A stretch of 31,811 bases of DNA, from positions 1-31,811 of the forward strand of contig CAYQTL010000059.1 of NCBI GenBank assembly GCA_964420405.1, written 5' to 3'. Each line of letters starts with the position of its first letter. The stretch's first letter is position 1. A program made the translations under genes and the position numbers. Source of the stretch: CAYQTL01 sp964420405 (lineage in GTDB: Bacteria; Acidobacteriota; Thermoanaerobaculia; Thermoanaerobaculales; Sulfomarinibacteraceae). The notes beneath the pieces were generated by a model. That model had not been told where the DNA came from and searched no databases. It saw nothing but the letters and a program-made list of their open reading frames with translations. Shown one piece after another: positions 21,882-30,181 of this stretch.

Positions 21882-23288
21882 ATGAAGAGGACACTTCTCG
21901 CGCTCACCGCCGTGGCCCTCGTCGCCGCGGCGCCGGCCGGGGCCCAGGTGGACTTCTCCCGCTATGTGGCCCTCGGCGACAGCCTGACGGCAGGCTTCGC
22001 CTCCGGCGGCCTGGTCCAGACCCACCAGGTCAACTCCTACCCCGCCCACCTCGGCCGCCAGGGCGGCACGCCCGACTTCGAGCAGCCCCTGGTCAGCGAG
22101 GACGGCATCCCGCCGCTGCTCGAGCTGCTGTCGCTGCAGGGCCCGGTGGTCGCCGTGCCCCCCGACGCGGTGCAGGGCCAGCCGGAGAACGCCCAGCTGC
22201 CGCGGCCCTACAACAACCTCGGCGTGCCGGGGGCGACGCTCTTCGACATGCTGTTCACCACCGGCGACATCCAGAACCTGCTGGCGGGCAACACCGACAA
22301 CGTGATGCACGACCTCGTCCTGCGGTTCCCGCAGGCGCAGGCGCCGGACGGCTCGATCGTCGACGCGTCCGCCATCGTGCAGGCGATCTCCCTCGACCCG
22401 ACCTTCGTCACCATGTGGATCGGCAACAACGACGTGCTGTCGGCGGCGATCGCCGCGACGCCCATCGAGGGCGTCACGATGACGCCGGTGGACGTCTTCG
22501 AGGCCCTCTACCAGCAGGCGGTCGGCGCCCTGGTCCAGCAGACGGATGCCGATATCGTGCTGATCAACCTGCCCGATGTCACGGCGATCCCGTTCGTCAA
22601 CACCCTCGACCCGTTCATCGAGGTCGCCGGTTTCGGCCGGATCCCGCTGCTCGGCCCGAACGGTCCGCTGCCGGCGGACCACCTCGTGACCCTCGGCGCC
22701 AGCTCCCTGCTGGGCCAGGGCATCGGCCTGCCGCCGCCGGTCGGAACCGGCCAGCCGCTGCCCGACGACCTGACGATCGACCCGGCCACCGGCGCCGTGA
22801 CGCCGGGCGTGATCCTCCGGCCCGACGAGGTCGCGACGATCTCGGCGCGGGTGGCCGCCTTCAACGACGTCATCGACGCCACCGCGGACGCCTTCGGGCT
22901 GCCGGTGCTCGACATCAACCGGATCTTCAACGACATCGCCGATGGCGACCTGTGGATCCTGGGCGGCATCGAGATCTCGGCCGACTTCCTGCTCGGCGGG
23001 ATCTTCTCCTACGACGGCGTCCACCCCCAGAGCATCGGCTACGCACTGGTGGCGACCGAGCTGATCGACCGGGTCAACCGGTTCTACGGCGCCGCGATCC
23101 CGCAGCCAGACATCACGACCATCCTGTGCGGGTCGCCCAACTGCGCCGGCGGCGGCACGCCGGACGTGATCCCGGCGAGCCTGAAGAACGCGACCTTCAC
23201 CGAGGACCTCACCCGGCGTCTGCTGGAGGTGTTCCCGCCGCGGCTGCCTGAGGCGGTGCAGCAGGACGCCCCGGCGTCCCTCGACTGA
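21882..23288 (+). CDS. Secreted SGNH/GDSL-family lipase or esterase
   Basis: A 468-residue exported hydrolase. Signal peptide: LLALTAVALVAAAPAGAQ. The four SGNH blocks are visible: Ser34 in LGDSLTAG, Gly114 in NNLGVPGAT, Asn183 in WIGNNDV, and Asp378/His381 in DGVHP. The protein is longer than average because of inserts between blocks III and V, and it has about 70 residues after block V, including a CGSPNC pair that might form a disulfide. Coding starts 15 bp after the FadL stop with AAAGGAG as ribosome site. The likely joint role is to release fatty acids outside or in the periplasm and import them. A strong hairpin follows its stop codon. Confidence 0.92.
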   Translation: MKRTLLALTAVALVAAAPAGAQVDFSRYVALGDSLTAGFASGGLVQTHQVNSYPAHLGRQGGTPDFEQPLVSEDGIPPLLELLSLQGPVVAVPPDAVQGQPENAQLPRPYNNLGVPGATLFDMLFTTGDIQNLLAGNTDNVMHDLVLRFPQAQAPDGSIVDASAIVQAISLDPTFVTMWIGNNDVLSAAIAATPIEGVTMTPVDVFEALYQQAVGALVQQTDADIVLINLPDVTAIPFVNTLDPFIEVAGFGRIPLLGPNGPLPADHLVTLGASSLLGQGIGLPPPVGTGQPLPDDLTIDPATGAVTPGVILRPDEVATISARVAAFNDVIDATADAFGLPVLDINRIFNDIADGDLWILGGIEISADFLLGGIFSYDGVHPQSIGYALVATELIDRVNRFYGAAIPQPDITTILCGSPNCAGGGTPDVIPASLKNATFTEDLTRRLLEVFPPRLPEAVQQDAPASLD

Positions 23289-23310
23289 GCCCCTCTGCTC
23301 TCCTACCACC

Positions 23311-23340
23311 CGACGGCCCGGGCCCGCGCCCGGGCCGTCG
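23311..23340 (+). terminator. Hairpin terminator of the FadL-lipase operon
   Basis: A perfect 13-bp stem (CGACGGCCCGGGC at 23311-23323 with its complement at 23328-23340) and a four-base loop CCGC, 23 bp after the lipase stop. There is no T-tract, as often in high-GC genomes. Confidence 0.65.
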
Positions 23341-23401
23341 TCCGTCCGGGAACTTCGTCCGACCGTGCCCCGGGCCACACGTTCGCCCAACACCCCGCTG
23401 C

Positions 23402-23407
23402 TAGACT
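23402..23407 (+). promoter_or_regulatory. Candidate -10 box of the propeller-protein gene
   Basis: TAGACT, 24 bases before the ATG at 23431, which has GGAGG with a five-base gap. Confidence 0.35.
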
Positions 23408-23430
23408 CCGTACCCACGACGGAGGAACGC

Positions 23431-25116
23431 ATGACTCGGAGAATCGCGACGTTCGTCTTCCTCGCAACCCTCGCCACCTGGACCGTCGGTGCCCAGGTCT
23501 GCGACCTCGTGGAGATGGACACGGTGACGACCACCGGGCTGCCCGGTCAGCCACTGCTGCACGGCGGCCGGGCGTACGTCGCCGCGGAGAGCGGCGGCAT
23601 CGTCCGCGTCGACGTGTCGGACGCCGACGACCTGACGCCGATCGGCGCCGTGCCCACCGCCGGCGAGGCCCGTGACCTCGTGCTCGAGTTCTTCAAGAAC
23701 GTGCTCGTGGTGGCGGACGGCTCCGCCGGCGTCGCCACCTACAAGATCTCGGCGGACGGCAGCTTGGTGTCGGTGGGCGCCCATGTTACCGGCGAGGCGG
23801 TCGGCGCGCTCGCCGCCTTCCAGAACAGGTTCCTCGCCGGCAGCGACGCCGGCACGCTGTACTCGATCCGTATCGGCGACGACCTGGCGCCGTACGAGGT
23901 CGGCTCCGTCGCCCTCGGCGGGGCCGTGCGGGGCATCGTGGAACGCTCGAGCCGGGCCTACGTGGCCCTCGGGGCCGCCGGTCTGGCCCGCGTCGACCTG
24001 TCCGACCCGACCCGGCCGACGGTGCTCGGCGTCGACGATCTCGGCGGCCCGGTCACGGCGATCGCCCGCCGCGACGGCCAGCTTGTGGTCGCCGTCGACG
24101 GCGTCGGCCTCCGACTGCTGCAGCCCGACGGCGACGGGCTCCTGGCCGTCGACGATCTCGACCTTCCCCATCCGGTCGCCCGCCTCGCCGCCTGGAACGA
24201 CCGCGTCTTCGCCGTCGGGCCGGACCTGGGCCTGGTGGAGGTCGACCTGTCACTCGGCACCGAGCTGCTGCTGATCGGATCGCTCCCGCTGGGAGGAGCG
24301 ACCGGGCTGGCACTGCGCGGCGACGAGGTGTTCGTGGGCCGCGGAGCGTCCGGCTTCACGTCGGTCGACGCCTCCGACTGTGCCAACCCCAGCAGCAGCT
24401 CCACCACCAGGGTGATCCCGGCGGGCGCGCGCGCGGAGGGCGCATCCGACAGCTTCTGGCTGACCGACGCCGCCCTCGCCAACCTGTCGCCGGGCGTCGC
24501 GACCGTCAGCGTCGCCTACCTGCCGAAGGGAGCCGACAACAGCACGCCCATGCGCCGGTCGATGGCCCTCGGCTCGGGCCGGCAGATGATCCTGGGCGAC
24601 CTTTTCGCGAGCGTGTTCGACCTCGCCGAGGCCAACGGCGCGATCCTCGTAACGGCGTCGCACCCCGACGTGAAGATCACCAGCCGGACGTACAACGCCG
24701 CCGGATCCGAGGGGACCTACGGCCAGTTCATCCCCGCCCTCGACGCTGCCGAGGCCGTCACCCCCGTGGCCTCGGGCGTGCTGCTGCAGCTGCAGGAGAA
24801 CGCCGGGTTCCGCACCAACATCGGCGTGGTCAACCTCGCGGGCGACGCGGTGGAGTTCCGGATCCGCCTGTTCGACGGCGCCGGAGCCGAGCTCGGCGTC
24901 ATCTCGCAGGTCCTGCCACCCTACGGCATGAACCAGTTCAACGCCGCCTACCGGATCGTCGGGACGTCGGGCGTGGACTCGGGCTACGCCGTCGTCTCGG
25001 TGGACACCGACGGCGGCGAGCTGCTGGCCTACGCGTCGGTCGTCGACCGCGGCTCCAACGACCCGATCTGGATCCCGACCCAGCGCCTCGGCCCCGACTC
25101 GCCGTTCAGCCGGTAG
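23431..25116 (+). CDS. Secreted beta-propeller (LVIVD-repeat-like) protein
   Basis: A 561-residue exported protein of unknown role. A signal peptide (IATFVFLATLATWTVGA) is followed by about seven repeats of a 40-44 residue pattern such as GRAYVAAESGGIVRVDVSD, NVLVVADGSAGVATYKIS, RAYVALGAAGLARVDLSD and DRVFAVGPDLGLVEVDLS (to about residue 310), the LVIVD-type propeller. The second half (about 330-555) is a different, beta-rich domain with LTDAALANLSPGVATVSVAY, FRTNIGVVNLAGDAVEFRI and LLAYASVVDRGSNDPIWIP; I recall similar domains in secreted proteins of Acidobacteriota but cannot name one. Start by signal peptide and ribosome site at 23431. It is separated from the lipase by a terminator, so it is a single-gene unit. 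Confidence 0.78.
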   Translation: MTRRIATFVFLATLATWTVGAQVCDLVEMDTVTTTGLPGQPLLHGGRAYVAAESGGIVRVDVSDADDLTPIGAVPTAGEARDLVLEFFKNVLVVADGSAGVATYKISADGSLVSVGAHVTGEAVGALAAFQNRFLAGSDAGTLYSIRIGDDLAPYEVGSVALGGAVRGIVERSSRAYVALGAAGLARVDLSDPTRPTVLGVDDLGGPVTAIARRDGQLVVAVDGVGLRLLQPDGDGLLAVDDLDLPHPVARLAAWNDRVFAVGPDLGLVEVDLSLGTELLLIGSLPLGGATGLALRGDEVFVGRGASGFTSVDASDCANPSSSSTTRVIPAGARAEGASDSFWLTDAALANLSPGVATVSVAYLPKGADNSTPMRRSMALGSGRQMILGDLFASVFDLAEANGAILVTASHPDVKITSRTYNAAGSEGTYGQFIPALDAAEAVTPVASGVLLQLQENAGFRTNIGVVNLAGDAVEFRIRLFDGAGAELGVISQVLPPYGMNQFNAAYRIVGTSGVDSGYAVVSVDTDGGELLAYASVVDRGSNDPIWIPTQRLGPDSPFSR

Positions 25117-25232
25117 GCGCGGAGCCGGCGGTCGCCAATCCACGGCGGCGGGTGAACCGCCGCCCTACCGGGACGGACGCGGACGCGGGTTTGGTGGGCC
25201 GGGGTGCGGGAGGCGGTCGGCGCCACCATCCC

Positions 25233-25248
25233 ATCGGGATCGGGATCG
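25233..25248 (+). repeat. Short hexamer array H (GGGATC x2)
   Basis: CATCGGGATCGGGATCGG with G runs at 25236 and 25242 and GG at 25248. It is in the convergent spacer 25117-25278 between the propeller gene and the ABC permease, so here it cannot be a promoter element for either neighbour. CGGACGCGGACGCGGG just upstream (about 25171-25190) is another six-base periodic patch. Confidence 0.6.
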
Positions 25249-25278
25249 GACAGGCGTCGTCGCAGCCGGCGACCGTGC

Positions 25279-26508
25279 CTACCCCCGGAGGGCCTCGACG
25301 GGGGTGAGACGGGCGGCGCGGACCGAGGGGTAGAGGCCGGCGACGAGGCCGACGCCGGTCGCGAACGCCACCGCGAGCCCGATCGCGAAGGAGGACACCG
25401 GCAGACCGGCCTCGAAGTTGGGCCCGACCGCGGCGCACAGACCGAGCGCCAGCAGCAGCCCGAGGCCCGCGCCCACGATCGACAGGAACACCGCCTCGAC
25501 AAGGAACTGCAGCAGCACGTCGCGGTCCTCGGCGCCGATCGCCTTGCGCAGTCCGATCTCGTACAGGCGCTCGGCGAGCGAGATCTGCATCACCGAGAAG
25601 ATCCCGACACCGCCGACCACCAGGGAGATGGCCGAGATCGAGAACAGCACCACGGTCCAGCTCGAGAGCATCTCGTCGACCTGCCGCTCGGCCTCGAGGA
25701 TCTCGGCGGCGACGTTCTCGACCTCGAAGTCCGCGACCCGGTTGTGGCGCCGCCACAGCATGTTCTCGAGGTGGTCGTAGAGCGCGTCGAGGCGCTCGGT
25801 CGAGGCGGCCTTGACGACCACCACCGGCACCCGCTCGCCACCCCCGAACACCGACTGCAGCGTCGTCAGCGGAATCGTGGCGCCGAGCATCTCGCGCCGG
25901 CTCCAGCCGTCGTTCACCATGTCGTTGCCGATCCGCTCGCCGACGCCGACGACCTCGAACCGGGTCGAGCCGATCCGCACCCACTCCCCGACCGGGTCGG
26001 AGGCGCCGAACAGATCCTCGGCGAGCAGCTTGCCGAGGACCACCACCCGGTGCTGCCGCTCGAGATCGAGGTCGACCAGGAACCGTCCGCTGGCGGTGCC
26101 GCGGTTGAGCACCTCGGCGTAGGACGGCACAGTGCCGGTGACGCGCACGGTCCGGCTGCGGTCGCCCCAGGCGATCAGCTGTTGGGACACGCCGGTCGGG
26201 GCCGCGGCCGCGACCGCCTCCGAGCCCTCCGCGAGCCGGACCGCGTCCTCGGCCCGCAGGCCGTCGGACAGGTGGGCGCGCTGCACGTCGAGCTCGGACT
26301 GCGGCCGCGCCTGGGAGACGAACAGCACGCCGCGCAGGCCGAGGGACTCGAGCCCGTCCCACACCGTCACCTTGACGGCGTCGATCAGGCTGACCATCGT
26401 GACCACCGCCATCGTGCCGAGGATCACGCCGACCAGCGTCAGCATCGACCGGAGCTTGTGCGACCAGATCTCGACCAGGGTCGTGCGGAGCGCTTCGCCG
26501 ATCGCCAT
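25279..26508 (-). CDS. MacB-type ABC transporter permease (second copy)
   Basis: A 409-residue inner-membrane protein. TM1 near the N-terminus (MLTLVGVILGTMAVVTMVSL) is followed by a large periplasmic MacB-PCD domain (about 45-275) and three C-terminal TM helices in an FtsX domain (VVLFSISAISLVVGGVGIF, AVFLSIVGAGLGLLLALGL, AIGLAVAFATGVGLVAGLYP), ending SVRAARLTPVEALRG, the standard tail. MQISLAERLYEIGLRKAIGA is the coupling helix that meets the ATPase. The start ATG at 26508 shares a base with the stop of the upstream permease (TGATG). With the paired permease it likely forms a heterodimer that drives periplasmic export via conformational change. Confidence 0.9.
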   Translation of the reverse strand: MAIGEALRTTLVEIWSHKLRSMLTLVGVILGTMAVVTMVSLIDAVKVTVWDGLESLGLRGVLFVSQARPQSELDVQRAHLSDGLRAEDAVRLAEGSEAVAAAAPTGVSQQLIAWGDRSRTVRVTGTVPSYAEVLNRGTASGRFLVDLDLERQHRVVVLGKLLAEDLFGASDPVGEWVRIGSTRFEVVGVGERIGNDMVNDGWSRREMLGATIPLTTLQSVFGGGERVPVVVVKAASTERLDALYDHLENMLWRRHNRVADFEVENVAAEILEAERQVDEMLSSWTVVLFSISAISLVVGGVGIFSVMQISLAERLYEIGLRKAIGAEDRDVLLQFLVEAVFLSIVGAGLGLLLALGLCAAVGPNFEAGLPVSSFAIGLAVAFATGVGLVAGLYPSVRAARLTPVEALRG

Positions 26509-27737
26509 CACTCGTACCTCAGGGCGACCACCGGGTCGAGGCGCGACGCGCGCACCGCCGGGTACAGGCCGAAAAGGAACCCGACCACCGTCGCCGAGCC
26601 GATCGCCGCGACCACCATCGACGGCGTCAGCGCGAGCGGCACGTGGAGGGCGACCGAGATACCGCGGGTGAACACCACGCCCACCCCGAGCCCGACCGCG
26701 CCGCCGAGGATCGTCACCACCAGGGCCTCGATCAGGAACTGCACGAACACCTGCCAGCCCGACGCCCCGAGCGCCTTGCGCACGCCCACCTCGCGCATCC
26801 GCTCGGTGAACGATGCCAGCATGATGTTGGTGATCACGATGCCGCCGACGAGCAGCGAGATGATGCCGCACGCCATGAACGTGACGTTGTAGACCATCGA
26901 CTCCTGCTCGCCCTGCGCGATCCGCTCCTGGCGGTCCCACACGCCGAAGTCGACGACCCCGTGGCGCGACGTCAGCAGCCTCTCGAGCTGCTCGCGCGCC
27001 CGCTCGTGGTCCTCGACCGACGCGAGCCGCAGGTTGACCTCGTCGATCGCGTCGTCGCTCGCCGGACGGTGGCGCTTCATGTAGCCCGTGATCGGCACCG
27101 CCACCAGCCGGTTGAGCCACTCGTGGGCGTTGTGGCTGTTGCCCTCGAAGTGGAACACCTTCTCCTTCGTGACACCGACCACGGTGTAGGCGACGCCGTC
27201 GACCGAGATCCGCCGCCCGACCGGGTCCGCCGTCCCGAACAGCTCCCTGGCGCGGGTCGAGCCGAGCACCGCCACCGCCGCCGCGCCGGCGACGTCGTGG
27301 TCGGCGAGGTAGCGGCCGCGCGCCATCTCGAGCTCCCGCATCGGCCGGAACGCGGGCTCGACCGCGGTGATCCGGAGCTCCATCTCGGTCTGGCCGGCAC
27401 GGACGCGGTGGCTCGCGGCGATCTCCGGCACCACCAGGTCGAAGCCGTCGATCCCGTCGCGGATCGCCTCGGCGTCGGTGAGCTTCAACCCCGTCCGCGC
27501 CCGCTGGCGGGCTGTCAGGACGATGTCCGACGGCGGCTGGTTGTAGACTCCCATCAGCTTCGAGCCGCCGGACTCGGCGAGGTACTGCTGGTGGCGCGCC
27601 TCCATGCCGGCGGTCATGCCGAGGGTCGCGACCACCGATCCGACGCCGAGGATCACCCCGAGCGTCTGCAGCACGGTCCGACCGAGGTGCTCGCGCACCT
27701 CGACGAACCCCTCGCGGACGAACTGACCGAGGTTCAC
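26508..27737 (-). CDS. MacB-type ABC transporter permease (first copy)
   Basis: A 409-residue permease with the same layout as its neighbour: TM1 in TLGVILGVGSVVATLGM, a periplasmic domain, then ACGIISLLVGGIVITNIML, the coupling helix ASFTERMREVGVRKALGA, two further TM segments, and the tail PAVRASRLDPVVALRYE. Sequence is clearly divergent from the other permease although lengths match, indicating an old duplication and a heterodimeric transporter. Start is GTG at 27737, overlapping the ATPase stop (GTGA). The transported substrate (peptide, siderophore, glycolipid, lipoprotein) cannot be told from sequence. Confidence 0.9.
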   Translation of the reverse strand: MNLGQFVREGFVEVREHLGRTVLQTLGVILGVGSVVATLGMTAGMEARHQQYLAESGGSKLMGVYNQPPSDIVLTARQRARTGLKLTDAEAIRDGIDGFDLVVPEIAASHRVRAGQTEMELRITAVEPAFRPMRELEMARGRYLADHDVAGAAAVAVLGSTRARELFGTADPVGRRISVDGVAYTVVGVTKEKVFHFEGNSHNAHEWLNRLVAVPITGYMKRHRPASDDAIDEVNLRLASVEDHERAREQLERLLTSRHGVVDFGVWDRQERIAQGEQESMVYNVTFMACGIISLLVGGIVITNIMLASFTERMREVGVRKALGASGWQVFVQFLIEALVVTILGGAVGLGVGVVFTRGISVALHVPLALTPSMVVAAIGSATVVGFLFGLYPAVRASRLDPVVALRYE

Positions 27738-28438
27738 GCCGCCGCCCGCGCGCCGGTCGACCGGATCTCGCCGTCGACGATCTCGATGATCCGCTCGGCT
27801 CGCGCCGCCACACCCGGGTCGTGGGTGACGACGATCATCGTCTGGCCGGCCCGGTGGAGTTCGTCGAAGACGCGCAGGATCTCCTCGCCGGTGGTCCGGT
27901 CGAGGTTGCCGGTGGGCTCGTCGGCCATGATCACCGCCGGCTCGGTGACCAGCGCGCGCGCGATCGCCGCCCGCTGGCGCTGCCCGCCGGACAGCTGGTT
28001 CGGGCGGTGGCGGCCGCGGCCACCGAGCCCGACCTGCTCCAGCGCCGCGCCGGCGCGACGCCGGCGCTCGCTTCCGGCGACCCCCGCGTACAGCAGCGGC
28101 AGCTCGACGTTGCGCTGCACCGATGCCTTCGGCAGCAGGTTGAAGCTCTGGAAGATGAACCCGATCTCACGGCTGCGCAGGGCGGCCAGCCGGCGCTTCG
28201 ACAGCGCCGACACCTCGTCGCCGTCGAGCCGGTAGGAGCCGGCGGTGGGCGTGTCGAGCAGACCGAGGATGTGCATCAGGGTCGACTTGCCCGAGCCCGA
28301 CGGTCCCATCACCGCGAGATACTCTCCCCGCCGGATCTCGAGGTCGACGCCGCGCAGCGCCTCGACCGCCAGCTCGCCGGCACCGTACACCTTGCGGATG
28401 CCCTCGAGCCGGATCAGCGGCATCGCTGCGGTGGTCAC
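27734..28438 (-). CDS. ABC transporter ATPase (MacB/LolD type)
   Basis: A 234-residue cytoplasmic ATPase powering the two permeases. Walker A is GPSGSGKST (about 45-53), the Q-loop lies in FIFQSFNLLP, the signature is LSGGQRQR, Walker B is AVIMADEPTGNLD, and the H-loop is VVTHDP. The motif ADEPTGNLD is characteristic of the MacB/LolD/FtsE group. Start: GTG at 28438 overlaps the fusion-protein stop (GTGA) and has GGAG with a seven-base spacer, so it is preferred over the internal ATG at 28423, which lacks a ribosome site. The difference is five residues. Confidence 0.94.
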   Translation of the reverse strand: MTTAAMPLIRLEGIRKVYGAGELAVEALRGVDLEIRRGEYLAVMGPSGSGKSTLMHILGLLDTPTAGSYRLDGDEVSALSKRRLAALRSREIGFIFQSFNLLPKASVQRNVELPLLYAGVAGSERRRRAGAALEQVGLGGRGRHRPNQLSGGQRQRAAIARALVTEPAVIMADEPTGNLDRTTGEEILRVFDELHRAGQTMIVVTHDPGVAARAERIIEIVDGEIRSTGARAAA

Positions 28439-29643
28439 GACACCGCTCCGTCCTCGTCGTCGACGCGGGTCGGATCGGCCAGGGTGACCTTCTCGCCGGC
28501 CGCGACGCCGTCGAGGATCTCCACGTCGGTGGTCGAGGAGATGCCGGTCACCACCGGACGCTCCTCGAAGAAGCGCCGCCACTCCTGGCGCGGGTCGTCC
28601 CGCCACGGCGCCTCGGCGCCGTCGGCCGGCTCGGCCGGCAGCGGCGCCTCGCGCGGGACGTACACCAGCTCCTCGTCGCCGCGGATGAACACGGACTCGA
28701 GTGGCACCGTGACGACCCCATCGCGCTGCTCGCCGCGCACCTCGACGTTGGCGGTCATGCCGGTGCGCAGCTCGTGCCCGAGGTGCTCGAGGGCGATCTC
28801 GACGTCGAACACCTTGACCTGGTCGTCGAGCCGGGCCGCCGGCGCGATGCGCGCGATCGTGCCGGGGAACGCCACCCGCGGGAACGCGTCGAGGGTCACC
28901 CGCACCGACTGGCCCTCGTGGATCTTGCCGATGTCGACCTCGTTGACGCCCGCTTCGACCTGCAGCGTCGCGAGGTCGGCGACGGTCGCGATCACGGTGC
29001 CGGCGTTGAACGAGCCCGAGCCGGTGACGGTCTCGCCGAGCTCCACCTGGCGGTGGATGACGATCCCGCTCATGGGCGAGGCGACGTTGACCACCTGTCG
29101 GAGGTTGTCACCGACCGGGATGCCGGAGGCCTCGACCAGCCCGATCTTCTCCCGCGCCGCGTCGACCGCCTGCTGCGCCTGGCGCAGTCGCGTCTCGGTC
29201 TCGCGGTGGATCTCGACCGATACCAGGCCGCGCTCGAACAGCTGCCGCTTCGCGTCGTAGTCGGACTGCGCGTCGGCGAGCTCGATGCTCGCCTCCTGCA
29301 GGCGACTCTTGACCGCCAGCAGGTTCTGGGCCTGATTGACGTCGGGCTCGATCCGCGCGATGAGGTCGCCCTTCCTCACCCGGTCGCCGGCCCGGATCGG
29401 CAGGTCGACGATCCGGCCCGACAGCGTCGACTTGATGTCGACCTTGACCTCGGGCTCGATCGTACCGACCTCGCGCACCACGACCTGGATGTCGGAGGTC
29501 GTCGCGGCGATCGTCGGAACGTCGGGTCCCTTCTCCGCCTCGGCACCGGTGGACGAGCGGTTGACCGACGCCAGCGCGACGGCGGCCACCGCCACCAGCC
29601 CGAGGGTCGTCACCAGCAGCCAACGCTTGCGGACTCGCGACAT
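28435..29643 (-). CDS. HlyD/MacA-type periplasmic membrane fusion protein
   Basis: A 402-residue adaptor linking the inner-membrane ABC transporter to an outer-membrane channel. An N-terminal anchor (WLLVTTLGLVAVAAVALAS) leads to a biotinyl-lipoyl half (VDIKSTLSGRIVDLPIRAGDRVRKGDLIARI), a coiled-coil hairpin (about 105-180, LLAVKSRLQEASIELADAQ and beyond), the second lipoyl half (VASPMSGIVIHRQVELGETV) and beta-barrel and membrane-proximal domains (AGVNEVDIGKIHEGQSVRV, ELRTGMTANVEV). The ATG at 29643 has GGAGG six bases away. First gene of the four-gene operon. No TolC gene is in the window, so an outer-membrane partner must be elsewhere. A small AT-rich patch TAATAACTG (near 29684) upstream may hold its promoter. 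Confidence 0.92.
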   Translation of the reverse strand: MSRVRKRWLLVTTLGLVAVAAVALASVNRSSTGAEAEKGPDVPTIAATTSDIQVVVREVGTIEPEVKVDIKSTLSGRIVDLPIRAGDRVRKGDLIARIEPDVNQAQNLLAVKSRLQEASIELADAQSDYDAKRQLFERGLVSVEIHRETETRLRQAQQAVDAAREKIGLVEASGIPVGDNLRQVVNVASPMSGIVIHRQVELGETVTGSGSFNAGTVIATVADLATLQVEAGVNEVDIGKIHEGQSVRVTLDAFPRVAFPGTIARIAPAARLDDQVKVFDVEIALEHLGHELRTGMTANVEVRGEQRDGVVTVPLESVFIRGDEELVYVPREAPLPAEPADGAEAPWRDDPRQEWRRFFEERPVVTGISSTTDVEILDGVAAGEKVTLADPTRVDDEDGAVS

Positions 29644-30145
29644 GATCAACCTCCACAGCTCCATACGACCGTCTCGGGCAGTTATTACGCGGACCTCAGG
29701 AGCGATGTTCGCCAACTGATTCGCGGTCGCATCCCTGCCGCGTCCGCGTCCGCGCCCTCGATGCCAGCGGTCGACGTGCGCGACACCGGCGGCAGATGGA
29801 AGCGCCTGCGCCGGGGCCGGCGCTCTCCGAAAACCGGATCCCTCGAGGCTACGGGAGCGGCGCCAACGGTCGACCGACGACCGGCGCCGCGCCGGCCTTC
29901 CCTCGACCCCGCTTCCGACGCGCGCTACCCCCGCCGCGTTCCTGCACGACGCGGAGGTCGCCATGCGCCGCGCGTGACCGGCGACGCTGTCGCTGTCGCT
30001 GCTCGCTGCCCCTGATCCCTGTCCCCTGTCACCGCCCCCTGTCGCTGGTTCCTGTTGCTGTCCCAACCGCCGCACCGGAGGGCACGGACGCGGACACGGC
30101 CGTGGACGCGGGAGAGGCCCGCACGACGCGAGCCGGTCTCGCATG
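29644..30145. other. Long divergent spacer with periodic GC-rich sequence
   Basis: The 538 bp between the fusion-protein gene and the acyl-CoA dehydrogenase gene contain no open frame with protein-like content that I accept. It holds CGCGTCCGCGTCCGCG-like hexamers (about 29736-29755), a GTC/GCTG-rich array (29981-30064), GGACGCGGACACGG-like sequence (about 30080-30112) and the promoter of the dehydrogenase. Some 29780-29900 sequence (GGGGCCGGCGCTCTCC and around) is non-repetitive and unassigned. Confidence 0.5.
29981..30064 (+). repeat. CTGTCC/CTGTCG hexamer array (GGGACA family, C-rich on plus)
   Basis: Units CTGTCG, CTGTCG, CTGCTCG, CTGCCC, CTGATCC, CTGTCCC, CTGTCACC, CTGTCGCTGG, CTGTTGCTGTCCC. 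On the minus strand this is the same GGGACA/GCGACAG type as 5820-5858 and 31641-31712. It lies in the upstream region of the acyl-CoA dehydrogenase gene. Confidence 0.55.
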
Positions 30146-30151
30146 TAGAAT
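30146..30151 (+). promoter_or_regulatory. Candidate -10 box of the acyl-CoA dehydrogenase gene
   Basis: TAGAAT, 31 bases before the ATG at 30182; the ribosome site GAAGGGAG lies between. Confidence 0.5.
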
Positions 30152-30181
30152 GCCCACCCGACCACGAAGGGAGACGACGCC

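Noticed and set aside
29761..29970. Possible gene remnant in the spacer before the acyl-CoA dehydrogenase gene
   Set aside because: All frames read as Arg/Pro/Ser-rich shadow with no family resemblance.
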